A stretch of 37,335 nt of DNA from Flavobacteriaceae bacterium. Lineage in GTDB: Bacteria > Bacteroidota > Bacteroidia > Flavobacteriales > Flavobacteriaceae. The position numbers and the translations under genes were made by a program. Within the stretch, counting starts at the first letter, position 1; the number at the start of each line of letters is the position of its first letter. This document shows positions 8,901 through 17,733 of this stretch, one piece after another. Below the pieces are notes generated by a model. It saw nothing but the letters and a program-made list of their open reading frames with translations, did no database searches and was not told the origin of the DNA. The stretch is taken from contig JABDPL010000250.1 of assembly GCA_013042825.1 (NCBI GenBank), forward strand, positions 1 to 37,335, written 5' to 3'.

Positions 8901-10662
8901 CGTCTGTTGATAAGAATATATCCACGGTGGAAGCATTAACCCCATTTCCGGTTGTTCCTGCAACATCCCAGGTCACGGTTTGAGTTGAGCCGGCGCTCCA
9001 GTTCACGGCGGTATTCGGTGAAGTGAGAACGAAAGGTCCGGCTGTTCCACTTACCGAAACAACCATATTATCACTGTTATTGGTACCGCCACCAGCCACA
9101 TTGTCCCGAACCGTTAAACGGAAATTCAGGGTTCGGGCTACATTTGGCACGGCCTCCCAGGTCCATGCGGTCTGACCGGCTTTTATCGTCTCCAGCCTCG
9201 GAAAATACCGGTTGTTTTCGGTGGTTGGATTGTAGGTTCGAAAAGCAACACCGCTTGTATTATTAACACTTGGATAGGTAGTGGCCGCGTTGTTCTCATC
9301 AAATTGCTCCCAGCAATAGGTGAGAACATCTCCCGGGTCAGCATCAGTTGCCGTGCCTTCCAGCACAAACGGAGTTCCTCTGGGAATGGTGTAATTATTC
9401 CCTGCATTAACAACAGGAACAGCATTACCAGTTGCGGTATTGCTTTGGCAACTGGTCCCTTTAATATAGTTTGTTACTTGTTGGATTGAAATCCCATGGA
9501 AGTAGGGATCGACCTGTGGCTGAACATCGGTCGCCCCTGTTATCCCCGCATAACTCATAATAGTCGATCCGCTTCCGGGTTCCATTTGTGCATTGGTGCC
9601 TTCGTTCCCACCGAAGGTCCAGGTATGGTTTGCTCCAAACTGATGACCCATTTCATGTGCCACATAATCCACATCGAAGAAATCGCCTTCAGGTACAGTA
9701 GCAGATGTCCATCCACTACCCTTCTGATTATTGACACAGACGCATCCGATACATCCGGCATTACCATTATTCTGAAGGTTGGCAAACAAATGTCCAATAT
9801 CATAATTCGCTTCCCCTATCACGCTGGTAAGTGTAGACTGCAACTGGCTGTTATAATTGGATGTGGTATTGCCATAAGGATCGTTGGACGGATTTGTATA
9901 AATCACATCGTCAGTGTTGGCAATAAGGATCATGGTAACATTAAAGTCCACTTCAAAAATTCCGTTCACTCTGGTCATTGTGGTATTTATTGCCGATAAG
10001 GCCAGTGCTTTTGTGCCACCGTGATACTGAGTATATTCCCCGGTAGCTGAAACAGCCAGCCTGTAGGTCCGAAGGAATCCGTCATCGGCATTTTTATATT
10101 GAGCAGATCCATCCATAGCTTTATTCATGGCCGTGGTCACCTCACATTCAAATGCATCGGCAGGACTCAGGCTATCATTCTTTTCATATACAATATAGCC
10201 CTGGAGATCGACCGTGTAGGGTTCGATAAATTCGGCCTTGCGGTCGGCTGATAATTTCATACTCGATAATCCTAGCGGCGATATGCTAAACCTGATTACG
10301 GAGGCCGGGTCGTCGACCCCGCGGCCCACATAAGATTGAATTTCGGGATACTTTGCTGCCAGTTCAGGATGAAGGACCGCTGCCTTTAAAATCCTGAAAT
10401 TTTCAAAATCACCGTCGGAATTGGGAAAAGGAATGACAACCTTGGATATGCCACTGAATTCTCCGCGTGTTGGTGCCTGATCAACCAGATCTATCATAGC
10501 TGATAAATCAAGTGAATAGGTCAGATTTTTAGGTAGATTCTGTTTACTTGCTTTTACATTTTCCGGGCCGGAAGGAGATATTCTCTGCCAGATCGAATTG
10601 CTTTGCGACCATGCCGTATTGCATAGCAACAAAAATACTAGAGGGATTAGTTTGATTTTCAT
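5905..10662 (-). CDS. Secreted multidomain zinc metalloprotease (reprolysin-like) with T9SS type A sorting domain
   Basis: A 1585-residue exported protein. Order: signal peptide (1-19), propeptide region (to about 190), and a metzincin catalytic domain with HEMGHQFGANH (H336, E337, H340, H346) and a Met-turn STIMSY (M369). Next come Ig/PKD-like modules (about 410-645), a fibronectin III domain (about 648-738), a GEVED domain (about 745-875, ending YGEVEDYTV) and three tandem HYR/DUF5011-like repeats of 82 residues (884-1129). Then follow a MAM/jelly-roll-like module (about 1130-1300), a Cys-rich linker (CDDGEQNGDEEGVDCGG), another beta-sandwich and a C-terminal T9SS sorting domain (about 1510-1585, FTIYPNPVSGKVL, ending MMKRFIRQ). 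The T9SS should carry it across the outer membrane, with the C-terminus processed by PorU. It probably degrades extracellular protein. It is monocistronic between a hairpin and a 181-base upstream gap. The protease class is firm; the substrate is unknown. Confidence 0.92.
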   Translation of the reverse strand: MKIKLIPLVFLLLCNTAWSQSNSIWQRISPSGPENVKASKQNLPKNLTYSLDLSAMIDLVDQAPTRGEFSGISKVVIPFPNSDGDFENFRILKAAVLHPELAAKYPEIQSYVGRGVDDPASVIRFSISPLGLSSMKLSADRKAEFIEPYTVDLQGYIVYEKNDSLSPADAFECEVTTAMNKAMDGSAQYKNADDGFLRTYRLAVSATGEYTQYHGGTKALALSAINTTMTRVNGIFEVDFNVTMILIANTDDVIYTNPSNDPYGNTTSNYNSQLQSTLTSVIGEANYDIGHLFANLQNNGNAGCIGCVCVNNQKGSGWTSATVPEGDFFDVDYVAHEMGHQFGANHTWTFGGNEGTNAQMEPGSGSTIMSYAGITGATDVQPQVDPYFHGISIQQVTNYIKGTSCQSNTATGNAVPVVNAGNNYTIPRGTPFVLEGTATDADPGDVLTYCWEQFDENNAATTYPSVNNTSGVAFRTYNPTTENNRYFPRLETIKAGQTAWTWEAVPNVARTLNFRLTVRDNVAGGGTNNSDNMVVSVSGTAGPFVLTSPNTAVNWSAGSTQTVTWDVAGTTGNGVNASTVDIFLSTDGGNTYPVAVASGVANDGSHDILVPNNQSTQCRLMVRGSGNIFFDISNTDFTISGQVPCTALVPTGLATSSVGADTATLGWDAVAGATYDLQYRELGAQNWIDVFDISGVSQVLNGLTPLTQYEAQVRSKCPDSSTSAYSSPITFTTTDVPLNYCTSASTNVNDEYIGRVQLNTIDNSSGAQFYTDFTNISTTLTKGSQYTITITPTWTGTIYAEGYSVWIDYNRDGDFSDAGEQVFTRAATTATPVSGNFTIPAGAVENSTRMRVSMKYNGIPTACETFTYGEVEDYTVIIEGTGPDTTPPVITLIGSSVIDLTVGDTYTEQGATATDNVDGDISANIVIGGDTVDTNTVGTYLVTYNVSDAAGNAATEVIRTVNVNPDTTPPVITLIGPSVLNLNIGDTYIEQGATATDNVDGDISANIVIGGDVVDTNTAGTYVVTYNVSDAAGNAATEVTRTVNVNADTTPPVITLIGPSVVNLNVGDTYIEQGATATDNVDGDISASIVIGGDVVDTNTAGTYIVTYDVSDSSGNAATQVIRTVNVTEPSSGCSGGITSYPYTEGFENTIGAWTQSTADDLDWTVDAGGTQSNNTGPESASEGTYYIYVEASGNNTGYPNKQAIINSPCFDLGGLTNPEFNFDYHMFGSSDMGSIALEVSTDEGANWSSLWSQTGNQGNIWLSVSINLSAYAGSAIQLRFNRITGGTWQADIAIDNIDLSDPAPPTCDDGEQNGDEEGVDCGGSFCAPCTTTSVILSQGFFETGWDGWSDGGGDCARVNSSNSYEGIYSIRLRDNSGTSSAMTLSNVNLTSYDQVEVEFFFYPNSMENGEDFWLRFFNGSTWTTVATYISGSSFTNGSFFTATVTLDATQYNFATNSGFRFQCDASSNQDQIYIDQVTRTGISGSVAKSKDGITALGGGSSQTIESLEEGDFTIYPNPVSGKVLHVKLMNSEGVKYRLVDMLGQTIRQGELSNDQVDVSNLRSGVYFIELDDGDEVMMKRFIRQ
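7276..8013 (-). repeat. Three tandem 246-bp repeats encoding Ig-like domains
   Basis: Three in-frame copies begin at 8013, 7767 and 7521 (reading leftward), exactly 246 bases apart, each starting with DTTPPVITLIG and ending in RTVNV. By eye neighbouring copies differ at about 11 of 82 residues, and stretches such as the block encoding EQGATATDNVDGDIS are nearly identical in DNA too. The pattern fits unequal crossing-over or slipped duplication. They probably act as a spacer arm between the catalytic half and the sorting half. Confidence 0.93.
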
Positions 10663-10843
10663 TACTTGTGATAATAAATTATTGTACTTATGTAGAAAGA
10701 CCTGAAATTAACTTATTTTCATGGTTCATATAGCAGAAGTTAAAAAGTTGTTAATAAGTAATGAACTTATGTAGGATTATATTTTCAAGTTCTATAACCT
10801 TTTACTCATACTAGCTGTCCTGAGGAAAATTAATCTTTAAAAA

Positions 10844-12535
10844 ATGTCAAAAAATATCCTACTTGAAGTGAAAGATCTTCAAATATCCTTTCTCAGGGAT
10901 TCCGGATTTGAAGCTGTTATTCACGATGTTGGTTTTTCACTTTTTAAAAATGAAGTTTTGGGAATTGTAGGAGAATCGGGCAGTGGCAAATCGGTTTCCT
11001 GCCTTTCATTGGCAGGTCTACTTCCGAAAGGGGTAAGCAGAATTGATTGTGGCAATGTTTTATTCGAAGATCAACAACTGGACCTAAACCAGCCTGACAG
11101 CTTAAAACCGATAAGAGGGAGCGACATCGGGGTTGTATTCCAGGAACCCATGAGTTCACTTAATCCATCGCTGACCTGCGGAAAACAGTTGGCTGAAGTC
11201 TTACTCAATCATAAACTCTATACTCGAAAAGACGTTAAGACTCGCGTAATCCAATTATTTGAACAGGTGAGACTTCCGGAACCGAGAACCCTTTATTCCA
11301 AATATCCACATGAGATCTCAGGTGGTCAAAAGCAACGGGTTATGATTGCCATGGCCATTGCATGTAATCCGAAGATCCTTATTGCTGATGAGCCTACAAC
11401 TGCATTAGATGTGACCGTTCAAAAGGAGATCATCGATCTTCTTATCGACCTGCAAAAGCAAACGGAAATGAGCATCATCTTCATATCCCATGATCTTGCC
11501 CTGGTTTCTGAGATTGCCGACAGGGTTATGGTGATGTATAAAGGAAGGATTGTTGAAAAAGGAGCAGTTCATGATATTTTTTTAAACCCAAAACACGAAT
11601 ACACAACGGCCTTGTTGGCTTCAAGGCCAAATCTCGATCTGCGTATTAAACGATTGCCAACAATTGCAGATGTCATGTCGGGAGATTTACGTCTTGAGAT
11701 CGTTTCAGAAAAAGAAAGGAAACAACGTCTAAGAGCACTTTATTCTAAAGCGCCTTTACTGGAGATAATCGACCTTGAAAAAACCTATTTTTCAAATCTT
11801 GGTCTTTTCAGGTCTAAAAAACCATTTAAGGCTGTAGATTCGGTTTCCTTCAAACTTTATGAAGGAGAAACCCTTGGATTGGTCGGTGAATCCGGCTGTG
11901 GGAAATCGACCTTGGGAAATGCCATTCTGCAGCTCGATAAGGCTACAGCGGGCAAAATATTTTATAAGGGCCGGGATATTACAGATCTTCCTTCAAGGCA
12001 AATAAGAAAAATGAGGCGGTCATTACAGATCATTTTCCAAGATCCATATTCATCCTTAAATCCTAGAATGATGGTAGGCCGTTCAATAATGGAGCCCATG
12101 AAAGTACATGGCATACATAAAACTGATAAGGCATGCCGTGAGGCTGCCATGCAGCTGTTGGAGCAAGTTGGACTAATACCGGAGCATTTTTCAAGATTCC
12201 CTCATGAATTCTCCGGTGGGCAACGCCAGAGAATCGGTATTGCACGCACCATCGCAGTTCAACCGGAACTTATTGTTTGTGACGAATCGGTATCGGCCCT
12301 GGATATTTCTGTTCAGGCTCAGGTACTGAACTTGTTGAATGAATTAAAAGAAACCTTTGGATTCACCTACATTTTTATTTCTCACGATCTCTCCGTGGTC
12401 AAGCATATGTCAGACCAGCTTCTGGTAATGAATCAGGGGAAAATAGAGGAAATAGGAGATGCCGATAGTATATACGGCGATCCGAAGAGTAGCTACACCC
12501 AAAAATTAATTGATGCTATACCCAAAGGGTTATAG
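10844..12535 (+). CDS. Peptide-type ABC transporter ATP-binding protein, fused double ATPase (DppD-DppF/YejF-like)
   Basis: A 563-residue cytoplasmic protein with two complete nucleotide-binding domains in tandem. NBD1 has Walker A GESGSGKS (43-50), signature SGGQKQR (159-165), Walker B ILIADEP (178-184) and switch histidine SHD (215-217). NBD2 has GESGCGKS (348-355), SGGQRQR (457-463) and LIVCDES (476-482). The oligopeptide/dipeptide C-terminal motif follows NBD1 (HEYTTALLASRP, 251-262) and a shorter form follows NBD2. The arrangement matches GsiA/YejF/Opp-Dpp importers, in which one chain energises two permeases. No permease or binding protein is adjacent, which is common in Flavobacteriia, where these parts are scattered. 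Walker B of NBD2 has CDES instead of the usual DEP, seen in other second domains. A terminator overlaps its last codons. Confidence 0.93.
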   Translation: MSKNILLEVKDLQISFLRDSGFEAVIHDVGFSLFKNEVLGIVGESGSGKSVSCLSLAGLLPKGVSRIDCGNVLFEDQQLDLNQPDSLKPIRGSDIGVVFQEPMSSLNPSLTCGKQLAEVLLNHKLYTRKDVKTRVIQLFEQVRLPEPRTLYSKYPHEISGGQKQRVMIAMAIACNPKILIADEPTTALDVTVQKEIIDLLIDLQKQTEMSIIFISHDLALVSEIADRVMVMYKGRIVEKGAVHDIFLNPKHEYTTALLASRPNLDLRIKRLPTIADVMSGDLRLEIVSEKERKQRLRALYSKAPLLEIIDLEKTYFSNLGLFRSKKPFKAVDSVSFKLYEGETLGLVGESGCGKSTLGNAILQLDKATAGKIFYKGRDITDLPSRQIRKMRRSLQIIFQDPYSSLNPRMMVGRSIMEPMKVHGIHKTDKACREAAMQLLEQVGLIPEHFSRFPHEFSGGQRQRIGIARTIAVQPELIVCDESVSALDISVQAQVLNLLNELKETFGFTYIFISHDLSVVKHMSDQLLVMNQGKIEEIGDADSIYGDPKSSYTQKLIDAIPKGL

Positions 12536-12550
12536 CATCAATATTTTTTT
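12510..12550 (+). terminator. Strong intrinsic terminator overlapping the ABC gene's 3' end
   Basis: A 14-bp stem (TTGATGCTATACCC at 12510-12523 with GGG-T-TATAGCATCAA at 12527-12541, one bulged T at 12530), an AAA loop and seven T at 12544-12550. The stop codon TAG (12533-12535) lies inside the right arm, so the final residues IPKGL are encoded in the stem. Confidence 0.85.
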
Positions 12551-12916
12551 GGCAAGAAATGCGAGATTTTTTAAAAGTCGCGTCGTGCTTTGAACACTTG
12601 CAGCCATCTTCTGAAATCTAAGATTAGTTTCCGGTTGATTTAAGCTTGCATTCATAAGTTAAGTTCATGGTAGATTTGAAGCAAATCGGTGACTTTGTTT
12701 ATTCGATTTGGGATGGCTAATATGAAAACTTTTTTTTAATTGCACGTTTAAACGCTAATTTATTCGATGAAATGCATCATTTTTTAACATTTAGCTATTT
12801 TTAGCTCCTAATATTTCACAAAACTACTTAACGATTTAAATGGATTGACCCTGATCTCGAATACTAACATATTAGGTCAACTTTCACTACTTTTGGCTTA
12901 AGGCTAAATCAATTTT
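12551..12916. other. Intergenic gap without a recognised gene
   Basis: About 365 AT-rich bases between the ABC terminator and acetoacetyl-CoA synthetase. I find no ORF of note and no RNA signature. There is a short hairpin GATTTG-AAG-CAAATC at 12673-12687 and another, GATG/CATC, near 12764-12776. The only promoter-like element is the -7 box at 12888-12895. The unusual length may hold regulatory sites for the fatty-acid or ketone metabolism gene downstream, but no operator can be named. Confidence 0.5.
12888..12895 (+). promoter_or_regulatory. Putative -7 promoter element (TACTTTTG) for acetoacetyl-CoA synthetase
   Basis: TACTTTTG fits the TAnnTTTG consensus and lies 21 bases before the ATG at 12917, giving a leader of about 15 bases. 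No convincing TTTG is present about 20 bases upstream, so support is partial. Confidence 0.35.
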
Positions 12917-14887
12917 ATGCAGCTAAAGCAATTATGGGAGGGTAACCCGGATTTTAAGGATAATTCCCATCTTACCGATTATTTGAATTGGCTTAAAGAC
13001 CAAAAGAACCTGACCTTTGCAGATTATCAAGACTTATGGATGTGGTCTGTTTCTCATGTTGAGGAGTTCTGGGAATCCTTATGGAATTATTTTGAAATCA
13101 AATCCACGGGCTCGTATTCCGAAGTCATCGATTCAAATGATATGCCAGGGGTAAAATGGTTTCAGGGGACCAAGTTAAATTACTGCGAACATCTGTTCAG
13201 AAAAGCCAGGAATGATTCAACTGCTATTATCTTTGGAAATGAATCGGGAGAGCGTCGCCAGATAAATTGGGCAGAATTGCGCAAAAGCGTGGGTTCGATG
13301 TCTAATTATCTGAGATCTGCCGGCGTTCAAAAAGGTGATCGTGTTGTAGCGTTTCTTCCTAATATCCCTGAAGCCACCATCGCCTTTATGGCGGTTAATG
13401 CCATTGGTGCAATCTGGTCAAGTACTTCACCCGATTTCGGAACTGAGAGTGTGGTGGACCGGTTTGCTCAGATCGAGCCTAAGGTTTTAATTGCGGTTGA
13501 CGGGTATCGCTATAACGGTAAAACCTACGATAAGACCGAAACAGTTAAAAGCGTTGAAAGCGCTTTGCCCTCACTTGAGAAAACCATCATTCTGCCTTAC
13601 CTGAATAAGGACATTAGCCGCGAAATCCCTGATCACTGGATTCTCTTTGATGAGTGCGTCACGTTTGCCGATAGCATACTTTCTTTTGAAGCGGTTGAAT
13701 TCGGCCACCCGATTTGGGTGCTCTATTCTTCGGGAACTACAGGCCTGCCTAAGGCCATTGTTCATTCCCATGGCGGTATTCTTCTGGAGCATTTGAAATA
13801 TATGGCGTTTCATAATGATGTTCATCAGGGCGAGCGGTTTTTCTGGTTTACGACCACGGGCTGGATGATGTGGAATTTCGTTCAGGCAGCCTTCCTCATG
13901 GGATCGGCAATCGTCCTTTACGATGGCAGTCCGAATTACCCGGACATAAATGCGCTTTGGCGATTTTCCGATGAGATGGGAGTGAATCATTTCGGGACCA
14001 GTGCTCCCTACCTGGTTTACCAGATGAAACAGGCCAATAAACCAAAGGCGGTATTTGATCTTTCTGCAATCCGCTCGATCAGTTCAACAGGAGCACCGCT
14101 TCCTGCTGAGGCCTTTGAGTATGTGTACGAGAGCGTTAAATCTGATGTCTGGCTATGTTCCATGGCTGGTGGAACCGATGTCTGTACGGCATTTGTCGGT
14201 GGATGCCCGCATTACCCGGTTCATGCCGGAGAAATACAATGCCGCGCCCTGGGCGTTTCATTATTTGCCTATGACGACCATGGGGATAAAGTAACCGATG
14301 AATTAGGTGAGATGGTAATTGACAAACCCCTGCCTTCGATGCCCATCTATTTCTGGAAGGACACCGACAATAAGCGTTACCTCAGCAGCTATTTTGATCA
14401 TTATCCGGGAAAATGGCGTCACGGTGACTTTATCCGTATTAATTCTGAAACCGATGGTTTAGTCATTTTTGGCCGCTCGGATGCCACCCTCAACAGACAT
14501 GGGATACGGATTGGAACCAGCGAAATCTATCGCACCATCAACAAGATCGAAGGTATAGAAGATGCTCTGATCATAAACCTGGAACTCGAGGAAGGCCGGC
14601 ATTACATGCCATTATTTATCAAGATGTCTGATGAATTGTCCCTCTCCGAGGATATAAAAGCTAATATCAGAACGATGTTGAGAAAGGAGAATTCGCCAAG
14701 GCATGTTCCCGATGAAATCTTTCAGGTTTCCGATATTCCTTACACCATAAGCGGGAAGAAAATGGAAACCCCGGTTAAGAAGATCCTGATGGGAATGTCG
14801 GTTGAGCGATCGGTAAATGTTGATTCGATGAGAAATCCCGATGCAATCAATTACTTTATTGATTTTGCGTCAACCTTGAAACAATAG
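12917..14887 (+). CDS. Acetoacetate--CoA ligase (acetoacetyl-CoA synthetase)
   Basis: A 656-residue ANL-superfamily adenylating enzyme that activates acetoacetate with ATP and CoA to acetoacetyl-CoA. The N-terminal ACS-type cap is present (NYCEHLFRKA, about 89-98). The P-loop YSSGTTGLPKAIVHSHGG is at about 269-286, followed by the acetyl-CoA synthetase-like TTGWMMWNF. The C-terminal hinge GRSDATLNRHGIRIGTSEIY lies at about 520-540, and the catalytic lysine is in the terminal SGKKMETPVKKIL. The block STSPDFG...DRFAQIEPKVL and the full length match acetoacetyl-CoA synthetases rather than acetyl-CoA synthetase. It would feed ketone bodies or leucine-degradation products into central metabolism. 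It ends 9 bases from the convergent PBP1A gene with no hairpin between. Confidence 0.9.
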   Translation: MQLKQLWEGNPDFKDNSHLTDYLNWLKDQKNLTFADYQDLWMWSVSHVEEFWESLWNYFEIKSTGSYSEVIDSNDMPGVKWFQGTKLNYCEHLFRKARNDSTAIIFGNESGERRQINWAELRKSVGSMSNYLRSAGVQKGDRVVAFLPNIPEATIAFMAVNAIGAIWSSTSPDFGTESVVDRFAQIEPKVLIAVDGYRYNGKTYDKTETVKSVESALPSLEKTIILPYLNKDISREIPDHWILFDECVTFADSILSFEAVEFGHPIWVLYSSGTTGLPKAIVHSHGGILLEHLKYMAFHNDVHQGERFFWFTTTGWMMWNFVQAAFLMGSAIVLYDGSPNYPDINALWRFSDEMGVNHFGTSAPYLVYQMKQANKPKAVFDLSAIRSISSTGAPLPAEAFEYVYESVKSDVWLCSMAGGTDVCTAFVGGCPHYPVHAGEIQCRALGVSLFAYDDHGDKVTDELGEMVIDKPLPSMPIYFWKDTDNKRYLSSYFDHYPGKWRHGDFIRINSETDGLVIFGRSDATLNRHGIRIGTSEIYRTINKIEGIEDALIINLELEEGRHYMPLFIKMSDELSLSEDIKANIRTMLRKENSPRHVPDEIFQVSDIPYTISGKKMETPVKKILMGMSVERSVNVDSMRNPDAINYFIDFASTLKQ

Positions 14888-14896
14888 ATTGAAATA

Positions 14897-17239
14897 TCAG
14901 AAATCGATCTCGGGTTCTTCAAAATCTTTTATCCTGTCTTTATCCAGCTCTTCCTTATACTTCAGGCAATTGACCTCAATCGACAAGTCTGTCGGTTCCT
15001 CGAATTCGGCAGTTGAAATCTTGAGATCCTGGTTTTCATAACAGCTTTTCATATACAAGCCCCAGATCGGCAAAGCCATTGAGGCGCCCTGCCCATAGGT
15101 GATAGTCTTGAAATGAGCTGCCCGGTCTTCGGCTCCAACCCAAACGCCAGTAACAAGGTTGGGCACCATGCCGATAAACCAACCATCACTCTGGTTTTGG
15201 GTAGTCCCGGTCTTACCAGCAATAGGATTCGTAAACTCATAGGGATATCCGGTAATTATTTCTTTGTATACAGGCACATTTTTTGCCCAGCTGTGACGCA
15301 GTCGCATCCCGGATCCTGATTCGGTAACGCCTTCTAACAGCTTTACCGTGACATAAGCTGTCTCAGCACTCAAGACATCTTTGCTTTCAGGATTGAATTG
15401 ATAAAGAATGGTTCCATTCTTATCCTCGATACGTGTGACCATTACCGGTTTATTATATACGCCTTGATTCGCAAAGGTTGAATAGGCAGCTACCATTTCA
15501 TAAACGCTTAGGTCTGGCGTTCCGAGTGCAATAGAGGGAACTGCAAGAATATCCTGTTCCACACCGAGCTTCTGAGCCATGTCGATGACCGGTTGAGGCC
15601 CTACCTTATCCATCAGTCTCGCCGTAATGGTATTGACCGAATTACCAAGGGCATTCTTCAGTGTACGCGTACCGCCATATTTGCCTCCGGAATTTTTCGG
15701 ACACCATTCCTCGGGATTACCATATTTATCTTTTTCAATACAGAAGGGTGTATCGGGCAATGTATCACAAGGTGATAAATGCAATTGATCGATAGCCGTG
15801 GCATAAACAAAAGGTTTGAATGTCGACCCGATCTGGCGCTTCCCCTGCTTTACCATATCGTATTGGAAATGCTTATAATTCATACCGCCAACCCAGGCTT
15901 TTACATGCCCGGTTTGCGGTTCCATCGACATCATTGACGGAAGCAGGAATGACTTATAATATCGCATGGAATCCATAGGAGTCATGATGGTATCGATCTC
16001 ATTGCCCTCGGCTGACCATGAATAAATGCTCATCTGGACCGGTTTATTAAAGGATTCTATGATCTCCTTATCCGGCTTCTTCAGGTCATATTTCATCTTG
16101 CGCCAGCGCTCGGAACGTCGCATGCCCTTATTCATCAGATCCTCGATTTCTTCTCCTTCCAGATCCAGGAATGGCGCCGTAGGATTGCGCTTTGGCGTAT
16201 TTTGATTATCGAATTCGGCCTGAAGCCTTGGCATATGCGTTTGAACCGCCTTCTCGGCATAAGCCTGCATGCGTGAATCGATGGTTGTGAAGATCTTCAA
16301 ACCATCACTATTGATATTGTACTTGCTGCCGTCAGGCTTTCGGTTAGCCTTATCATCGCACCAGTCCTTCATGAATCCGCGTAAATACTCCCTGAAATAT
16401 GTAGCGATTCCTTCACGGTGAGACTCCGGGGAATATCTTAGAGACAGCGGCATTTTTTGAACCGAATCTTTTTCCTCAGCCGTGATATAACCATATTTTT
16501 CCATCTGGGCGAGTACGACATTCCTTCGGTTCATAGTGCCCTCAGGATTTCTGTGCGGCCTCGGGTTGTAAAGGGAAGAATTCTTGAACATGCCTACCAG
16601 CATGGCCGATTCGTGTAATTCAAGCGCAACGGGTTCCTTGCCGAAATAAATCCGTGCAGCAGAGCGTATACCGTCAGCATTGTTATTAAAATCATATATG
16701 TTGAAGTACATCGAGATGATCTCTTCCTTGGTATACTGACGTTCAAGTCGTATCGCAATGATCCATTCCTTGATCTTTTGCGTAATCCGGCCCAGTGTAT
16801 TCTTTGATCCTTCTCCGTGGAACAATTGCTTTGCAAGCTGCTGGGAGATCGTACTGGCCCCGCCTCCCTGGCCTGCCTTTACAATGGCCCGCAACGTACC
16901 ACGGGCATCAATTCCCGCATGCTTATGATACCTGGCATCCTCAGTCGCGATAAGGGCTTCTACCAGCTGCTTCGGAAGTTCGCTGTAATCAACGGGCGTG
17001 CGGTTATCCTTAAAATAAAATTTTCCCAGGGTTTTACCGTCGGAGGAAATGATCTCACTCGCCAGGTTTGTCCGCGGATTCTCCAGAATAGTATGATCGG
17101 GCATTTCACCAAAAGCACCCCATGACGCCAATAAGAATAACAAGGCAACCCCCAATACTCCAGCCAGGAACAATTTCCAGAACCATTTCACATATTTGGT
17201 GAAATTTAGTGCTGCGTTTGATTTCGTCTTTTTTGCCAT
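14897..17239 (-). CDS. Penicillin-binding protein 1A (bifunctional transglycosylase/transpeptidase)
   Basis: About 780 residues from the ATG at 17239 (MAKKTKSNAAL). An in-frame TTG two codons earlier overlaps the upstream stop and is less likely. A transmembrane helix lies at about 20-40. The GT51 glycosyltransferase domain contains the catalytic E100 in ATEDARYHKHAGID and GGASTISQQLAKQLF (about 126-140). The transpeptidase has SxxK at S472-TF-K475 (IGSTFKPF), SxN at 534-536 (NSVNT) and KTGTT at 676-680. It polymerises and cross-links peptidoglycan in the periplasm. An extra charged segment (about 355-430) between the two domains is common in Bacteroidota PBP1A. It starts two bases after the gldH stop and follows ricT and gldH, an order I know from other flavobacteria. 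No catalytic residue is missing. Confidence 0.95.
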   Translation of the reverse strand: MAKKTKSNAALNFTKYVKWFWKLFLAGVLGVALLFLLASWGAFGEMPDHTILENPRTNLASEIISSDGKTLGKFYFKDNRTPVDYSELPKQLVEALIATEDARYHKHAGIDARGTLRAIVKAGQGGGASTISQQLAKQLFHGEGSKNTLGRITQKIKEWIIAIRLERQYTKEEIISMYFNIYDFNNNADGIRSAARIYFGKEPVALELHESAMLVGMFKNSSLYNPRPHRNPEGTMNRRNVVLAQMEKYGYITAEEKDSVQKMPLSLRYSPESHREGIATYFREYLRGFMKDWCDDKANRKPDGSKYNINSDGLKIFTTIDSRMQAYAEKAVQTHMPRLQAEFDNQNTPKRNPTAPFLDLEGEEIEDLMNKGMRRSERWRKMKYDLKKPDKEIIESFNKPVQMSIYSWSAEGNEIDTIMTPMDSMRYYKSFLLPSMMSMEPQTGHVKAWVGGMNYKHFQYDMVKQGKRQIGSTFKPFVYATAIDQLHLSPCDTLPDTPFCIEKDKYGNPEEWCPKNSGGKYGGTRTLKNALGNSVNTITARLMDKVGPQPVIDMAQKLGVEQDILAVPSIALGTPDLSVYEMVAAYSTFANQGVYNKPVMVTRIEDKNGTILYQFNPESKDVLSAETAYVTVKLLEGVTESGSGMRLRHSWAKNVPVYKEIITGYPYEFTNPIAGKTGTTQNQSDGWFIGMVPNLVTGVWVGAEDRAAHFKTITYGQGASMALPIWGLYMKSCYENQDLKISTAEFEEPTDLSIEVNCLKYKEELDKDRIKDFEEPEIDF

Positions 17240-17241
17240 AA

Positions 17242-17733
17242 TCAATTCGTCGTGTTCGGCCGTTCAATTCTCAGGCCTACATCTATGATGCCTTCCAGAA
17301 CCTGAATCCCGTTCACCTGTCCGTTTTCCCTCATAGCCTGACCGATATTGATGATATATTCTCCTGATTCTGTAAAAATCTCAGCTTCTTTATACCAGAG
17401 TTTGTTCTCTTTGATATCGGTAAAACCCGATCCCATGAAACTGCCATCTGGATTGGTCATTTTATACTCGAGGGTATCCTTTTTTACCTTGCCATTCGGG
17501 TGATTCATTTCAACGATCAAGAACAAATTACTGTATCTGTAATCACTGGTATTCCTGAGATTGATGAAAAGGTTATATGGGTTTACAGTATCAGGAGGCG
17601 TTATTTTAAACTCCACCACATCATTTTTATCCCATCCGCCATCAATACTCCTGTATTCATCATACAGCTGTTCTGAATCACAAGAAGCCAGCATCAAACT
17701 CATAACAGTCAAATACAGGATTTTATTTTGCAT
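17242..17733 (-). CDS. gldH: Gliding motility lipoprotein GldH
   Basis: A 163-residue lipoprotein with a signal peptide and lipobox LASC (lipidated C18). The mature protein, with CDSEQLYDEYRSID at its start and GLRIERP at its end, matches GldH, a lipoprotein required for gliding and linked to the T9SS machinery in Flavobacterium johnsoniae. It is predicted to sit at the periplasmic face of a membrane. Position supports the call: it lies between ricT, whose 3' end it overlaps by 11 bases, and PBP1A, which starts two bases after its stop. Together with the T9SS-secreted protease in this window it indicates a T9SS-bearing organism. Gliding itself cannot be concluded, as GldH also occurs in non-gliding species. 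Confidence 0.9.
   Translation of the reverse strand: MQNKILYLTVMSLMLASCDSEQLYDEYRSIDGGWDKNDVVEFKITPPDTVNPYNLFINLRNTSDYRYSNLFLIVEMNHPNGKVKKDTLEYKMTNPDGSFMGSGFTDIKENKLWYKEAEIFTESGEYIINIGQAMRENGQVNGIQVLEGIIDVGLRIERPNTTN

Noticed and set aside
9496..9999. A 167-codon plus-strand ORF opposite the metalloprotease catalytic domain
   Set aside because: The minus strand encodes the HEMGHQFGANH zinc site here; the plus frame is a shadow with no recognisable protein features.
10686..10774. Direct repeat ACTTATGTAG at 10686-10695 and 10765-10774 as an operator pair
   Set aside because: Ten AT-rich bases repeated once, 79 bases apart, can occur by chance, and there is no palindromy or known regulator nearby.
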